64,000 nucleotides of DNA from Streptomyces sp. CC0208 (GCF_003443735.1 NZ_CP031969.1:2604001-2668000), one strand, 5' to 3'. Positions 16,261-26,316 are shown, numbered from the stretch's first letter. Notes: generated by a model from the letters alone, not told the origin. Translations and numbers: made by a program.

Positions 16261-16848
16261 TCATCGTGCGTCTTCGCACGTAGAGGCGGCGCGACCGTAC
16301 CAAAACGTTCCCTCGCCGTAGCGACGGGCCTTGACCGCGTCGAAACCGGGCGGCCAGTGGAATTCTCCGCCTCTGGTGCTGCGCTCCACGGTGACGAGGG
16401 CGTCCGGTGTGAGCCAGTGTTCCGTGCGGAGTGTGAGCAGGATCTCGCGAAGATCGTGATCCGTGACTCGGTACGGAGGGTCCAGGAAGACGAGGTCGTA
16501 CGGCTCCGTCGGCGCCCCCGTCCGGATGATCTGTTCGGCCTTGCCCGCGCGGACTTCGGCGCCGGGCAGGCCGATGTTCCTGACGTTCTCGCGGATCGTG
16601 CGGGCGGCTCTGGCGTCGGCCTCCACCAGGAGGGTGTGGCTCGCGCCCCGGGAGAGCGCTTCGAGGCCTACGGCTCCTGAGCCGGCGTACAGGTCGAGGA
16701 CGCGCTCGCCTTGGAGCGGGCCGCCCAGCAGGGACTGCCAGGTGGAGAAGAGACCTTCGCGCGCGCGGTCCGAGGTGGGACGGGTGCCGTTTCCTGGCGG
16801 GACGGCCAGGCGCCGTCCGCCGGCTGTGCCCGCGATCACGCGCGTCAT
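16261..16848 (-). CDS. rsmD: 16S rRNA (guanine966-N2)-methyltransferase RsmD
   Basis: RsmD methylates G966 of 16S rRNA. The 195-aa protein begins [19 protein letters not shown], followed by the [13 protein letters not shown] box, SAM-binding motif [20 protein letters not shown] and catalytic DPPY ([10 protein letters not shown]). It reads leftward with recG upstream and coaD directly downstream, the standard rsmD-coaD pair. Confidence 0.95.
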   Translation of the reverse strand: MTRVIAGTAGGRRLAVPPGNGTRPTSDRAREGLFSTWQSLLGGPLQGERVLDLYAGSGAVGLEALSRGASHTLLVEADARAARTIRENVRNIGLPGAEVRAGKAEQIIRTGAPTEPYDLVFLDPPYRVTDHDLREILLTLRTEHWLTPDALVTVERSTRGGEFHWPPGFDAVKARRYGEGTFWYGRAASTCEDAR

Positions 16849-16887
16849 CTTCGGTCCTTGTTCGGGGATCGTTACGGGTTCAGTTTC

Positions 16888-19116
16888 TCAGCCCTTTTCC
16901 AGGTACTGCTCCCTCTCCTCGTCCACAAGCGCGTCCAGGGCTGTCCGCAGGCCGGGAAGTTCCGTCAGCTCCGGGTCCGCCTCCACGACCGCCGTCGCCT
17001 CTTGCCTCGCCTCCGCGATGATCTCCTCGTCCTCGATCACGGCGAGGACCCGCAGCGAAGTCCGGGCGCCGGACTGGGCCTGGCCCAGGACATCTCCCTC
17101 GCGGCGCTGTTCCAGGTCGATGCGGGACAGCTCGAAGCCGTCCAGCGTCGACGCCACCGCGTTCAGGCGCTGGCGGGCCGGGCTCGCCTCGGGCATCTCC
17201 GAGACCAGGAGGCACAGCCCGGGCGCCGAGCCCCGGCCCACCCGGCCGCGCAGCTGGTGGAGCTGGGAGACGCCGAAGCGGTCGGCGTCCATGATGACCA
17301 TCGCCGTGGCGTTGGGGACGTTGACGCCGACCTCGATGACCGTGGTGGCGACCAGGACGTGGGTCTCGCCGGCGGCGAAGCGGCGCATGACCGCGTCCTT
17401 GTCGTCGGGGTGCATACGGCCGTGCAGCACCTCGACCCTCAGACCGCTCAGGGGCCCCTTGACGAGCTGGTCGGCGATGTCCAGGACGGCGAGCGGCGGG
17501 CGCTTCTCGGCCTCGTCCTCGGCGGACTTCTGCTTGGCGGACTTCTTGGGGTCGTCCTCCTCGTCGCCGATGCGGGGGCAGACGACGTACGCCTGGTGGC
17601 CGTTCTCCACCTCCTCGCGGACGCGTTCCCAGGCCCGGGTGAGGAAGTGCGGCTTGTCCGCGGCGGGCACCACATGGCTGGCGATCGGGGAGCGGCCGGC
17701 CGGGAGCTGGTCGAGGACGGAGGTCTCCAGGTCGCCGAAGACCGTCATGGCGACCGTGCGCGGGATGGGGGTGGCCGTCATGACGAGGAGGTGGGGCGGC
17801 TGCTTTCCCTTGCCGCGCAGGGCGTCCCGCTGCTCGACCCCGAACCGGTGCTGTTCGTCGACCACGACCAGGCCCAGGTCGTGGAACTGCACCTTGTCCT
17901 CGATCAGCGCGTGCGTGCCGATCACGATCCCGGCCTCACCGGTGACCAGATCCAGCATCGCCTGCCTGCGCGCGGCCGTCCCCATCGACCCGGTGAGCAG
18001 GACGACCTTGGTGCCCTGCTCGGATCCGCCCAGCATCCCGCCCTCGGCGAGCTCGCCCATCATCTCCACGATCGAGCGGTGGTGCTGCTGCGCGAGCACT
18101 TCGGTGGGCGCGAGCATGGCGGCCTGTCCGCCCGCGTCCACGACGGCGAGCATGGCGCGCAGGGCCACCAGTGTCTTTCCCGATCCGACCTCGCCCTGCA
18201 GCAGCCGGTGCATCGGGTGGTCCGTCGCCAGGTCGTCGAAGATCTCCTTGGAGACCTTCTGCTGGCCGTCGGTGAGGGTGAAGGGCAGGCGGTCGTCGAA
18301 GGCCGAGAGCAGGCCGTCGGGAGCGGGTTTCCGCGGGACCGCGGGGAGTTGGGCGTCCGCGCGGCGGCGGCGGGCGAGTGCCACCTGGAGGACGAAGGCC
18401 TCGTCCCACTTGAGGCGGGCGTGGGCGTCGGCGATGTCGGCCTTGGTGTGCGGGCGGTGGATCTTGAGAAGGGCCTCGGGGAGGGGAAGCAGGCCGCGGC
18501 CCTCGCGCAGCGACTGAGGGAGGGGGTCGATCGCCTCCTGCGCGCTCGGCAGGACCGTCTGGATCGCCTTGCCGATCTTCCAGGACTCCAGTTTGGCGGT
18601 CGCGGGGTAGAGGGGGATCAGGGCGCCCGCCCAGGACTCCACCGTCTCCGCTGCCTCGTCGTCGGCGCCGCGCAGCAACTCGTACGCCGGGTGCGCCAGT
18701 TGGAGGCGGCGGTTGAAGAGGGAGACCTTGCCGGCGAACAGCGCGCGGGTGCCCGGCAGGAGTTCCTTGTGGGGTTTGTGGACGCCGTTGCCGAAGAAGA
18801 CCAGTTGGAGGCGGCCGCTGCCGTCCGTGATGGTGACCTCCAGCCGCTGTCCCTTGCCGCGCGGCGCCTTGGCGGAGGCGAAGGTGTGCAGCCGGGCGTC
18901 GGCGACCTGGGCGACCACGGTGACGTGCTCGTCCATGGGCAGGTCGGCGAGGTGGGTCAGCTGCCCCCGCTCCTCGTATCTGCGCGGGTAGTGGTGCAGG
19001 AGGTCGCCTACGGAGTGCAGGCCGAGATGCTCGGCCATCACCTTCGCGGTGGCGGGGCCGAGCACTGCCTTCAAGGGTTGTTCTAGCGGTTCTTCCAGTG
19101 CGGGCACGAGATCCAT
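16888..19116 (-). CDS. recG: ATP-dependent DNA helicase RecG
   Basis: RecG remodels stalled replication forks and Holliday junctions. The 742-aa protein has the N-terminal wedge (OB) domain with HYPRRYEERGQLTHL, the helicase core with Walker A LLQGEVGSGKTLVAL, DEQHRFG box, TATPIPRT, and C-terminal helicase and TRG motifs (GRVGRGSAPGLCLL). I chose the ATG at 19116 (MDLVPALEEPLEQ), which matches the usual start of relatives; the frame extends seven codons to an ATG at 19137 with no better ribosome binding site. It is the first gene of the leftward recG-rsmD-coaD series and diverges from the Hsp90-like gene. Confidence 0.95.
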   Translation of the reverse strand: MDLVPALEEPLEQPLKAVLGPATAKVMAEHLGLHSVGDLLHHYPRRYEERGQLTHLADLPMDEHVTVVAQVADARLHTFASAKAPRGKGQRLEVTITDGSGRLQLVFFGNGVHKPHKELLPGTRALFAGKVSLFNRRLQLAHPAYELLRGADDEAAETVESWAGALIPLYPATAKLESWKIGKAIQTVLPSAQEAIDPLPQSLREGRGLLPLPEALLKIHRPHTKADIADAHARLKWDEAFVLQVALARRRRADAQLPAVPRKPAPDGLLSAFDDRLPFTLTDGQQKVSKEIFDDLATDHPMHRLLQGEVGSGKTLVALRAMLAVVDAGGQAAMLAPTEVLAQQHHRSIVEMMGELAEGGMLGGSEQGTKVVLLTGSMGTAARRQAMLDLVTGEAGIVIGTHALIEDKVQFHDLGLVVVDEQHRFGVEQRDALRGKGKQPPHLLVMTATPIPRTVAMTVFGDLETSVLDQLPAGRSPIASHVVPAADKPHFLTRAWERVREEVENGHQAYVVCPRIGDEEDDPKKSAKQKSAEDEAEKRPPLAVLDIADQLVKGPLSGLRVEVLHGRMHPDDKDAVMRRFAAGETHVLVATTVIEVGVNVPNATAMVIMDADRFGVSQLHQLRGRVGRGSAPGLCLLVSEMPEASPARQRLNAVASTLDGFELSRIDLEQRREGDVLGQAQSGARTSLRVLAVIEDEEIIAEARQEATAVVEADPELTELPGLRTALDALVDEEREQYLEKG

Positions 19117-19282
19117 TGCACACCACACCACTGACATTGCCGTATACGTCCCGGGAAACCCCTGGTCAGACGGCTGGTTGGGGACTTAGGATGGCGCGCT
19201 CCGGCCATCCGCGGATCCCCGCCCCATCCGGGACCGCCCTACCCCGCGCCGTGCGAACGTTCCCCCCACCGGCGCTGCGACG

Positions 19283-21115
19283 ATGGATTCCCAGACCTCA
19301 CAGTCACAGACACCCCAGGTACCTCAGCAACCTCATACGTTCCAGGTCGACCTGCGCGGTCTGGTGGACCTCCTCTCCCATCACCTCTACTCCAGCCCCA
19401 AGGTCTATCTGCGCGAGCTGCTCCAGAACGCGGTGGACGCGATCACGGCCCGGCGGGCCGAGGAGCCGGACGCCCCGGCCCGCGTGCGGTTGTACGCCGA
19501 GAACGGCACCCTGCGGGTCGAGGACTCCGGGGTCGGTCTCACCGAGGCGGACGTGCACAACCTGCTGGCCACCATCGGGCGCAGTTCCAAGCGGGCCGAG
19601 GGGCTGCAGGAGGCCCGCTCCGACTTCCTCGGGCAGTTCGGGATCGGTCTGCTCGCCTGTTTCGTGGTCGCCGAGCGGATCCGCGTGGTCAGCCGCAGCG
19701 CCCGTACGCCGGACGCGCCGCCCGTGGAGTGGACGGCGAGCGACGACGGCTCCTACCGGGTGCGGACGCTGTCCCACGACGCCCGTCCGGAGCCGGGGAC
19801 CACGGTGCATCTGGTGGCACGGGCGGGCGCCGGCGAGTGGCTGTCGCCCGAGCGGGTCCTCCAGCTCGCCCAGCACTTCGGCTCCCTGCTGCCGTACGAC
19901 GTCCGGGTCGGCGACGAGGCGGTCACCGATCTGCCCGCGCCCTGGGACCGGCCCTACCCCTCCCCCGCGACCCGCCGGGTGGCCCTGGCCCGGCACTGCC
20001 ACGAGCTGTTCGGCTTCACCCCACTGGACTCGATCGAGCTGAATGTGCCGCTGGCCGGGATCCGGGGCGTGGCGTACGTCCTGCCCTCGGCGGTCAGTCC
20101 CGCCCAGCGGGCGACTCACCGCGTCCATCTCAAGGGCATGCTGCTCACCGAGCGGGCCGAACAGCTGCTGCCCGACTGGGCGTTCTTCGTGCGCTGCGTC
20201 CTGGACACCGACAGCCTGCGGCCCACGGCCTCGCGCGAGTCGCTGTACGAGGACGAGACGCTGGCCGCTGTACGGGAGGCGCTCGGGGAGCGGATCCGGT
20301 CCTGGCTGACGGGTCTTGCCGCCGGGGACCCGGAACGGCTCGCGGCCTTCCTGTCCGTGCACCACCTGGGCGTGAAGTCGCTCGCGCGGCACGACAAGGA
20401 CATGCTGCGCACGATGCTGCCCTGGCTGCCGTTCGAGACGACCGACGGGCGGCTGTCCCTGGAGGAGTTCGCGCAGCGGCACACGGTGGTGCACTTCACG
20501 CGGACCGTCGAGGAGTACCGACAGGTCGCGGCGATCGCGTCGGCGCAGGGCGTCGGGGTGGTGAACGGCGGCTACACGTACGACAGCGACCTGGTCGAGG
20601 CGCTGCCCTCGGTGCGCCCGGGCACGGTCGTCGCCGAGCTGGACGCGGACACCGTCACCGCCCACATGGACCTGGTCGATCCGGCCGAGGAGCTGGCGCT
20701 GTCTGGCTTCCTGGCGGCCGCGCGGGCCAGGCTCGACCCGCTGGGCTGTGACGTGGTCCTGCGTGCCTTCCGACCGCTGTCCGTGCCCGCGCTGCACCTG
20801 GACGACCGGGACGCCCGGCACGAACAGGCAAGGGCGGAGGCCGAGGACCGGGCGGACGACCTGTGGGCGGGCATCCTCGGTTCACTGCGCGGGAGCGCCC
20901 CCCGCGCGCGTCTGGTGCTGAACCATCTCAACCCGCTGGTGCGGCGGATCGGTTCGCTCGGCGACCCGGAGCTGATGGGCACCGCCACCGAGTCCCTGTA
21001 CGGGCAGGCGCTGCTGATGGCCCAGCGGCCGCTCAGGCCCGCGGACTCGGCGCTGCTGAACCGGGCCTTCATAGGCCTGCTCGAGTGGGCCACGAACGGC
21101 GAGGAGGGCCGCTGA
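19283..21115 (+). CDS. Hsp90-family ATPase (divergent HtpG paralogue)
   Basis: The 610-aa protein has a GHKL ATPase domain with the Hsp90 boxes ELLQNAVDA, VEDSGVGLT and GQFGIGLLACF, followed by a middle domain. The catalytic loop keeps Arg (TASRESLYED) but the Gln that follows it four residues later in HtpG is Tyr here. The C-terminal part differs from HtpG and there is no MEEVD end. The ATG at 19283 begins a 17-residue Ser/Gln/Pro leader before HTFQVDLRGLVDLL. The stop overlaps the ATG of the TPR gene (TGATG), so the two are made together. It is thus a separate chaperone-like class in actinomycetes, likely acting with the TPR partner. Confidence 0.85.
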   Translation: MDSQTSQSQTPQVPQQPHTFQVDLRGLVDLLSHHLYSSPKVYLRELLQNAVDAITARRAEEPDAPARVRLYAENGTLRVEDSGVGLTEADVHNLLATIGRSSKRAEGLQEARSDFLGQFGIGLLACFVVAERIRVVSRSARTPDAPPVEWTASDDGSYRVRTLSHDARPEPGTTVHLVARAGAGEWLSPERVLQLAQHFGSLLPYDVRVGDEAVTDLPAPWDRPYPSPATRRVALARHCHELFGFTPLDSIELNVPLAGIRGVAYVLPSAVSPAQRATHRVHLKGMLLTERAEQLLPDWAFFVRCVLDTDSLRPTASRESLYEDETLAAVREALGERIRSWLTGLAAGDPERLAAFLSVHHLGVKSLARHDKDMLRTMLPWLPFETTDGRLSLEEFAQRHTVVHFTRTVEEYRQVAAIASAQGVGVVNGGYTYDSDLVEALPSVRPGTVVAELDADTVTAHMDLVDPAEELALSGFLAAARARLDPLGCDVVLRAFRPLSVPALHLDDRDARHEQARAEAEDRADDLWAGILGSLRGSAPRARLVLNHLNPLVRRIGSLGDPELMGTATESLYGQALLMAQRPLRPADSALLNRAFIGLLEWATNGEEGR

Positions 21116-24051
21116 TGAGCGGAGTCGACGGGAGCCCGGCCTTCGACGCGCTGCGCCGGGCGATGGCGGAGAACGCCGAGGAGCCGGAGGGGCCGGCCCG
21201 CAACGCCCGCGCGGAACAGCTGCTCGCCGAGGCCGAGAAGCTGAACATCCCGCTCGCGGTGATCGAGGCGCTCGGACACCAGCTGAAGGTCTACAACTAC
21301 AGCTCCGAGAAGGCCAAGATGTTCGTCCCCTTCGCGCGGCTGCTGCGCATGTGGGACGAGCGCCCCGAGGACTTCGACGAGTACGAGACGCACTCGCTGC
21401 ACTGGGTCTTCAAGTGGATGACGGCCGGCATGCTCGACCAGCCGCACATCCCGCTCGCCGCCATGGAGAAGTGGCTCGGCGAGATGGAGCACCGCTACCG
21501 GCTGGCCGGGCACTCCGAGCGGGCCGTGCGCAGCGCCGAGTACAGCGTGGCCGCGCACGTCGGGGACCTGGAGCGGGCCGAGCGCGCGTACGCCGCGTGG
21601 CTGGCCGCCGACCGGGACGCCATGGCCGACTGCCACGCCTGCGAGCTGCACGAGCAGGGCTGGTGGCAGGCGCAGCGCGGGCGGGACGCGGAGGCGCTGG
21701 AGCTGTGGGCGCCGGTCCTGGAGGGCGAGTTCACGTGCGCCCACGAGCCGCACGCGGCCCTCGCGTCCTCTCTCAGGCCGCTGCTGCGCCTGGGCCGCCT
21801 CGACGAGGCGCGCGCCAACCATCTGCGGGGCTTTCGCCTGGTGCGGTCCATGGAGAGCATGCGCGGTGCCTACGCGGACCATGTCGAGTTCTGCGCGCTC
21901 AGCGGCAACGAGGCCCGCGCTCTGGAGCTGCTGGCGGAGCGCCCCGCGTACTTCACGGACGACGGCCATCCGCGCAGCAGGCTGGACTTCACGGCCGTGG
22001 TGGCCCTGCTGATGGACCGGCTGACCGGGCTGGGCCTGGGCGAGCGGCCGGTGCCGGGGCCCGCGGGCCGGTCCTGGACGGCGGCCGAACTGGCCGTCCA
22101 CGCGCGCGGGGAGGCCCTCGCGCTGGCTGCCCGCTTCGACGAGCGCAACGGCACGACCCACGTCAGCGAGCGGACGCGCGCGCGTATGGCGCAGCGGCCG
22201 CTGGTGGAACGGCTGCCCCTGGGAGTACGGGCGGCCCGGACCGTCGCCCCTCCCGTGGTGGTGTCCGCGGCCCCCGCGACCGCCCGGGAACCCGATCTGC
22301 CCGCACTGGTCGCCGAGGCCCGGCGGCTGTCGGACACCCTCCGGCCGAATGCCGTGGAGGCGTGGGCGGCGGTCGCACGGGCCGCCGAGGGCGTCGAGCT
22401 GGACCCGCGCGACCGGGCGGAGATCGCCGACCACGAGGCGATGGACCTGGGCCCCGAGGGCCTCGAACTCTTCGAGCGCGCCGCCGAGTTGTACGCGGCG
22501 GCGGGCGACCCCGGCGAGGCGCTGGCCGCACGCGCGCGTGCCGCGTACGTGCGCGCGCTGGCGGGCGAGGTGGAGGAGGCACTCGCGGCGGTCGCCGGTC
22601 CGTACGACGAGGTCCTCGCGCTCTACTCCGTGGACGACACCGGCGTACGGCAGGCCGCGTCGGTGCTGATGTCCCGGGCCCGGATCCTGATGCGAAGGGT
22701 CCACGAGGGCGACGACGAGGCGTTCCTGAGCGACGCCGAGTCGGCCGTACGGGAGGTACTGGCCCTCGTCGAGGGGCGGACCGGGGACGACGTGCGGCTC
22801 GCCGCGCGGGTCGCCGAGGGGCAGGCGATGCTCGCGGAGCTGGCCGCGCGGACCGGGGACCTGCCGACGGCGGCCGAACTGTTCACGTGGGCCGCGACGG
22901 GGTTCGTGGAGGCGGGCCTGCCGTGGTTCGCGGTGGAGTACGAGGCCCGGCTGGCCGGGCTCCTGCACCACCTGGGCGACCCGGCCGGGACGGAACGGGC
23001 GCTGCGGGCGGCCCTGGAGCACGGCGGGCCGCACCTGGAGGCGATCGGACGGGCCCAGCTGCATCTCCAGCTCGCGGAGGTCGTCGGGGGCCGGGGAGCG
23101 GCCGAGGAGGCCGCCGAGCATGCCCTGGAGGCCGCTCACTGGGCCGACGAGGCCGGGGAGGGGCCGACGCTGGGTGCCCTGGCCCGGCACCAGCTGGGCG
23201 GGTTCCTGCTGGGTCTCGGGCGGTGGGCCGAGGCCGCGGAGGTGCTGGAGTCGGCGCTGCCCGACCTGAGCGCGGAGCGGCACGGCGAGGGGGCGGTCGT
23301 ACAGGCGCAGTGGTGGCTCGGCGACTGTCTGAGCGAGCTGGGCGAGCACCGGGAGGCGGCCGAACGGCGGCTGCAGGCCGCCGAGATCGCCCGGCACTGG
23401 CCCGAGCAGCACGACCACGCCACGCTCGCGCACCTCGCCGCCGAGTCCCTCGGGGCCGCGGGGCTGCCCACCGAGGCCGACCGGGCGTACGAGCGCGCGG
23501 GCGCCCTGTGGCGGGACCTCGGCAACGTGCACGGCCTCGTCCGCGCCCTGCGGGCCCGCGCCTGGCTCGCGTTGCGCGCGGAGGACGGGGCGGACGCGGC
23601 ACGGGAGTTGATGGCGGACGCGGTCCGGGAGTGCGAGACCGCGCTGGGGAACATGCGGGAGGACGAGGAGGCGCGGCGGCGGCTCGTCGGCGAACTCGGG
23701 CACACCCACCGGCAGTTCGGGGACCTGCTCGCCCGTTCCGTGCCCGAGGACGCCGAGGACGACTCGATCCGGACGGTGCTGGAGGAGGCGCTGGCCCAGG
23801 TGGTGGAGGCGGTCGTCGTGTTCGGCTCGCTCGGGGACGACGCCCTGGACGCCAGGACCGGTGCCGAACTCGCGGCGGGCTGGCTGGCGGCCGACCTGGG
23901 CCGGCCGGCGGAGGCGGCGGCACGCGCGCGTGCGGTGCTCGACGCGTACGGGGACGCGACCGGGGACCCGGACGGGACCGACGGCACGGCACGCGCGCGA
24001 CGGGCCGAGGCGGAGCAGCTGCTGGGCCTCATGGAGGAGCAGGACAGCTGA
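21115..24051 (+). CDS. Large TPR-like helical repeat protein coupled to the Hsp90 paralogue
   Basis: The 978-aa protein starts at ATG 21115, overlapping the stop of the Hsp90-like gene, with gaggaggg before it. It is almost entirely Ala/Glu/Leu/Arg-rich helix in tetratricopeptide-like pairs; examples are ELFERAAELYAAAGDPGEAL and EDAEEAAEHALEAA-type segments in the second half. The N-terminal 330 residues form a distinct helical part with Trp-rich loops (HWVFKWMTAGM, QGWWQAQRG). A linker (about 340-400) divides the two halves. TPR proteins are classical Hsp90 co-chaperones in eukaryotes; coupling here suggests that it delivers clients to, or regulates, the neighbour. This is inference. Confidence 0.8.
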   Translation: MSGVDGSPAFDALRRAMAENAEEPEGPARNARAEQLLAEAEKLNIPLAVIEALGHQLKVYNYSSEKAKMFVPFARLLRMWDERPEDFDEYETHSLHWVFKWMTAGMLDQPHIPLAAMEKWLGEMEHRYRLAGHSERAVRSAEYSVAAHVGDLERAERAYAAWLAADRDAMADCHACELHEQGWWQAQRGRDAEALELWAPVLEGEFTCAHEPHAALASSLRPLLRLGRLDEARANHLRGFRLVRSMESMRGAYADHVEFCALSGNEARALELLAERPAYFTDDGHPRSRLDFTAVVALLMDRLTGLGLGERPVPGPAGRSWTAAELAVHARGEALALAARFDERNGTTHVSERTRARMAQRPLVERLPLGVRAARTVAPPVVVSAAPATAREPDLPALVAEARRLSDTLRPNAVEAWAAVARAAEGVELDPRDRAEIADHEAMDLGPEGLELFERAAELYAAAGDPGEALAARARAAYVRALAGEVEEALAAVAGPYDEVLALYSVDDTGVRQAASVLMSRARILMRRVHEGDDEAFLSDAESAVREVLALVEGRTGDDVRLAARVAEGQAMLAELAARTGDLPTAAELFTWAATGFVEAGLPWFAVEYEARLAGLLHHLGDPAGTERALRAALEHGGPHLEAIGRAQLHLQLAEVVGGRGAAEEAAEHALEAAHWADEAGEGPTLGALARHQLGGFLLGLGRWAEAAEVLESALPDLSAERHGEGAVVQAQWWLGDCLSELGEHREAAERRLQAAEIARHWPEQHDHATLAHLAAESLGAAGLPTEADRAYERAGALWRDLGNVHGLVRALRARAWLALRAEDGADAARELMADAVRECETALGNMREDEEARRRLVGELGHTHRQFGDLLARSVPEDAEDDSIRTVLEEALAQVVEAVVVFGSLGDDALDARTGAELAAGWLAADLGRPAEAAARARAVLDAYGDATGDPDGTDGTARARRAEAEQLLGLMEEQDS

Positions 24052-24061
24052 CGCCAGGGGT

Positions 24062-25870
24062 CTATTCGACGCCGATGAGCAGGACGGCCCCCTGCCGTCC
24101 GCCTCGGTACACCACCGTGTCGACGGCGAGGTAGGACTCCCGTACGCGCGCCTCCAGGTGGTCGGCGACGGTCTCGGGGGCCTCGTCGCCGAGGACGAGG
24201 GTGACCAGCTCGCCGCCGGCCGAGAGCATGCGGTCGAGGACGGCCTCGGCGGTGACGGCGACGTCCGAGCCGATCACCGCCACGTCCCCGTCGATGAGCC
24301 CGAGGACATCGCCGGCCTGGCAGATGCCGGCCATGGTCCAGGACTGGCGTTCGGCGACGGTGACCTCGGCGTAGCGGGTCGCGCCGGCCGCCGAGGTCAT
24401 CTGCACGACGTCCTCGTCGAACCGGCGCTCCGGCTCGTGCACGGCGAGCGCCGCGATGCCCTGGACCGCGGAGCGGGTCGGGATCAGCGCGACCCGGATG
24501 CCCTCGGTGCGGGCCTGCTCGGCCGCGGCGGCCGCGGTGTGGCGCAGGTCGGCGTCGTTGGGCAGCAGCACGACCTCGCGCGCGTGGGCCCGTCGTACGG
24601 CCTCCACGAGCTCCCCGCTCGCGGGCGGCTCCCCGGGCCGGGCGAGCACGGTGGTCGCGCCGGCCTCGGCGTACAGACCGGCCAGGCCCTCACCGGGCAC
24701 GACGGCGACGACGGCCCGCTGGGCGGGCTCGCGGGGCGGCCGTTCGGCGCCGGTGGTGTGCACGTCGCCGAGGCCGAAGTGCGTGATGCGGATCCGGTAC
24801 GGCCGACCGGCCTCGACGCCCGCCTCCACGGCGGCGCCCGCGTCGTCGACGTGCACATGGACGTTCCACAGCCCGTCGCCGCCGACCACCACGAGGGAGT
24901 CCCCGAGCCCGTCGAGCCGCCGCCGCAGCCGCGCGACGGCGGTGTCGTCGGCCTCCAGGAGGTAGATCACCTCGAAGGCGGGGCCACCGGTGCCCGGGGC
25001 GTCGGCGCAGTCGTCGGGGGCAGCCGCGAGGAGCTCGGCGGAGCCCGCGAGGGAGGCCGTGTCCGTGTCGCCCGCCACGCGCGCGTGCTCCGGGTCGCTC
25101 ACCACCGGCACCGCCCTGGGCACCTGTCCCGTGAACGTCTCCACCAGAGCCCCGAGCACCGCCACCAGCCCGCGCCCTCCGGCGTCCACCACTCCCGCCC
25201 GCTCCAGGACGACCAGCTGGCCGGGCGTCGCGGCGAGAGCTGCGCGCGCCCCTTCGTAGGCGGCCCGGGCGACCGTCCCGCAGTCGCCCTCCGCTCCCCC
25301 GGCCGCGTCGGCGGCGGCCGAGGCGACCGTGAGGACCGTGCCCTCCACGGGGTGGGCCACGGCCTGGCGGGCGGAGTCGGCGGCCTGCCGCAGGGCGAGC
25401 CGCAGTCCCTCGCCGTCGGTGTGAGTCGTCTCACCGTCGGCGGCGAGCACCTGGGCCATGCCGCGCAGGAGCTGGGCGAGGATCGTGCCCGAGTTGCCGC
25501 GGGCGCCTATCAGGGCTCCGTGCGCCATCGCGCGCGCGGCGTCGGCGAGGGTCGGTTTCCCCGAGTCATGGGCGTCATGAGCCTCGAACACGGCCTCGAC
25601 AGCGGCGGCGGCCGACTCCGCCGTCAGATACAGGTTGGTGCCGGTGTCCCCGTCGGCGACCGGGTAGACGTTGATCGCGTCGATCTCCTCGCGCGCCCTC
25701 CCCAGTGCCCGCAGCGCGAGACCGCACCAGGTGCGCACCGCGAGAGCATCGAAGAATGTCTGCGGCACCTGCGCCACCTGCGCCTCCCCGGGCTCCTGGA
25801 CTGGACGCAGCGTAGACCCCGGGCGGGTGTCCGCCGGAAGTGGGCCGGGAGCGAGTGCCTGATCAGCCAT
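24062..25870 (-). CDS. DAK2-domain protein, FakA-like fatty acid kinase subunit
   Basis: The 602-aa protein has an N-terminal DhaL/DAK2 domain (about 45-230) with the nucleotide and Mg site NVYPVADGDTGTNLYLT and ARGNSGTILAQLLRGM, and a C-terminal half of the FakA/YloV type ending YRGGRQGAVLLIGVE. FakA-type kinases phosphorylate fatty acids bound to a FakB (DegV-like) carrier; no fakB is next to it. The start is ATG 25870; the first 30 residues are variable and a later start is possible. It ends 10 bases from the converging TPR gene and diverges from rpmB. In other bacteria this gene sits between rpmB and recG, as here. Confidence 0.85.
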   Translation of the reverse strand: MADQALAPGPLPADTRPGSTLRPVQEPGEAQVAQVPQTFFDALAVRTWCGLALRALGRAREEIDAINVYPVADGDTGTNLYLTAESAAAAVEAVFEAHDAHDSGKPTLADAARAMAHGALIGARGNSGTILAQLLRGMAQVLAADGETTHTDGEGLRLALRQAADSARQAVAHPVEGTVLTVASAAADAAGGAEGDCGTVARAAYEGARAALAATPGQLVVLERAGVVDAGGRGLVAVLGALVETFTGQVPRAVPVVSDPEHARVAGDTDTASLAGSAELLAAAPDDCADAPGTGGPAFEVIYLLEADDTAVARLRRRLDGLGDSLVVVGGDGLWNVHVHVDDAGAAVEAGVEAGRPYRIRITHFGLGDVHTTGAERPPREPAQRAVVAVVPGEGLAGLYAEAGATTVLARPGEPPASGELVEAVRRAHAREVVLLPNDADLRHTAAAAAEQARTEGIRVALIPTRSAVQGIAALAVHEPERRFDEDVVQMTSAAGATRYAEVTVAERQSWTMAGICQAGDVLGLIDGDVAVIGSDVAVTAEAVLDRMLSAGGELVTLVLGDEAPETVADHLEARVRESYLAVDTVVYRGGRQGAVLLIGVE

Positions 25871-25876
25871 GGTAGT

Positions 25877-25906
25877 TTCGTTCTACTGGCGCAGTCGTTG
25901 TATGCT
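25877..25906 (+). promoter_or_regulatory. Possible rpmB promoter
   Basis: ttcgtt (25877-25882) and tatgct (25901-25906) are 18 bases apart, about 130 bases before the rpmB start. The -35 box is poor, so this is tentative. Confidence 0.3.
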
Positions 25907-26036
25907 GCTCCGGTTGCCCGATCCTGATCGGGCCATTCCCCTGGCAGTGCCACTCAGATCTCTGATCCTACGATCTCGATCCTGGCTTGCTGCCGGGATC
26001 CAACCGTAAGTGCATCTGAAGTCTTTGGAGTGACCC

Positions 26037-26222
26037 GTGGCTGCCAACTGCGACGTCTGCGGCAAGGGGCCGGGCTTCGGCAACAGCGTGTCGTTTTCGC
26101 ACCGCCGTACGTCCCGTCGCTGGAACCCGAACATCCAGCACGTCCGTACTGTGGTCGGCGGGACGCCGAAGCGCCTGAACGTCTGCACCTCGTGCATCAA
26201 GGCCGGCAAGGTCTCGCGCTGA
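26037..26222 (+). CDS. rpmB: 50S ribosomal protein L28
   Basis: L28 is part of the large ribosomal subunit. The 61-aa protein begins (M)AANCDVCGKGPGFGNSVSFS and contains the second Cys pair CTSCIKAGKVSR, so it is the zinc-binding (C+) form; many streptomycetes also carry a Zur-controlled C- copy elsewhere. The start is GTG 26037, with ggagtgacc upstream. A strong terminator follows, so the gene is a single unit diverging from the DAK2 gene. Confidence 0.96.
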   Translation: MAANCDVCGKGPGFGNSVSFSHRRTSRRWNPNIQHVRTVVGGTPKRLNVCTSCIKAGKVSR

Positions 26223-26263
26223 CGCACAGCTAAGCGCGCGGCCACTGCTTGTTCGCTGCACTG

Positions 26264-26295
26264 AGCCGGTCCACCGAGAGGTGGGCCGGCTTTTT
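26264..26295. terminator. Rho-independent terminator after rpmB
   Basis: agccggtccacc-gaga-ggtgggccggct (12 bp with one G-T pair) is followed by ttttt on the plus strand, a classical intrinsic terminator. It lies between rpmB and the converging thiD. Confidence 0.85.
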
Positions 26296-26316
26296 GCCGT
26301 GACCGCGCGCCTCCAC

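Noticed and set aside
20572..23709. Open frame of 1045 codons on the minus strand opposite the Hsp90-TPR genes
   Set aside because: Antisense shadow; the plus-strand genes have ribosome binding sites, coupling and family motifs.
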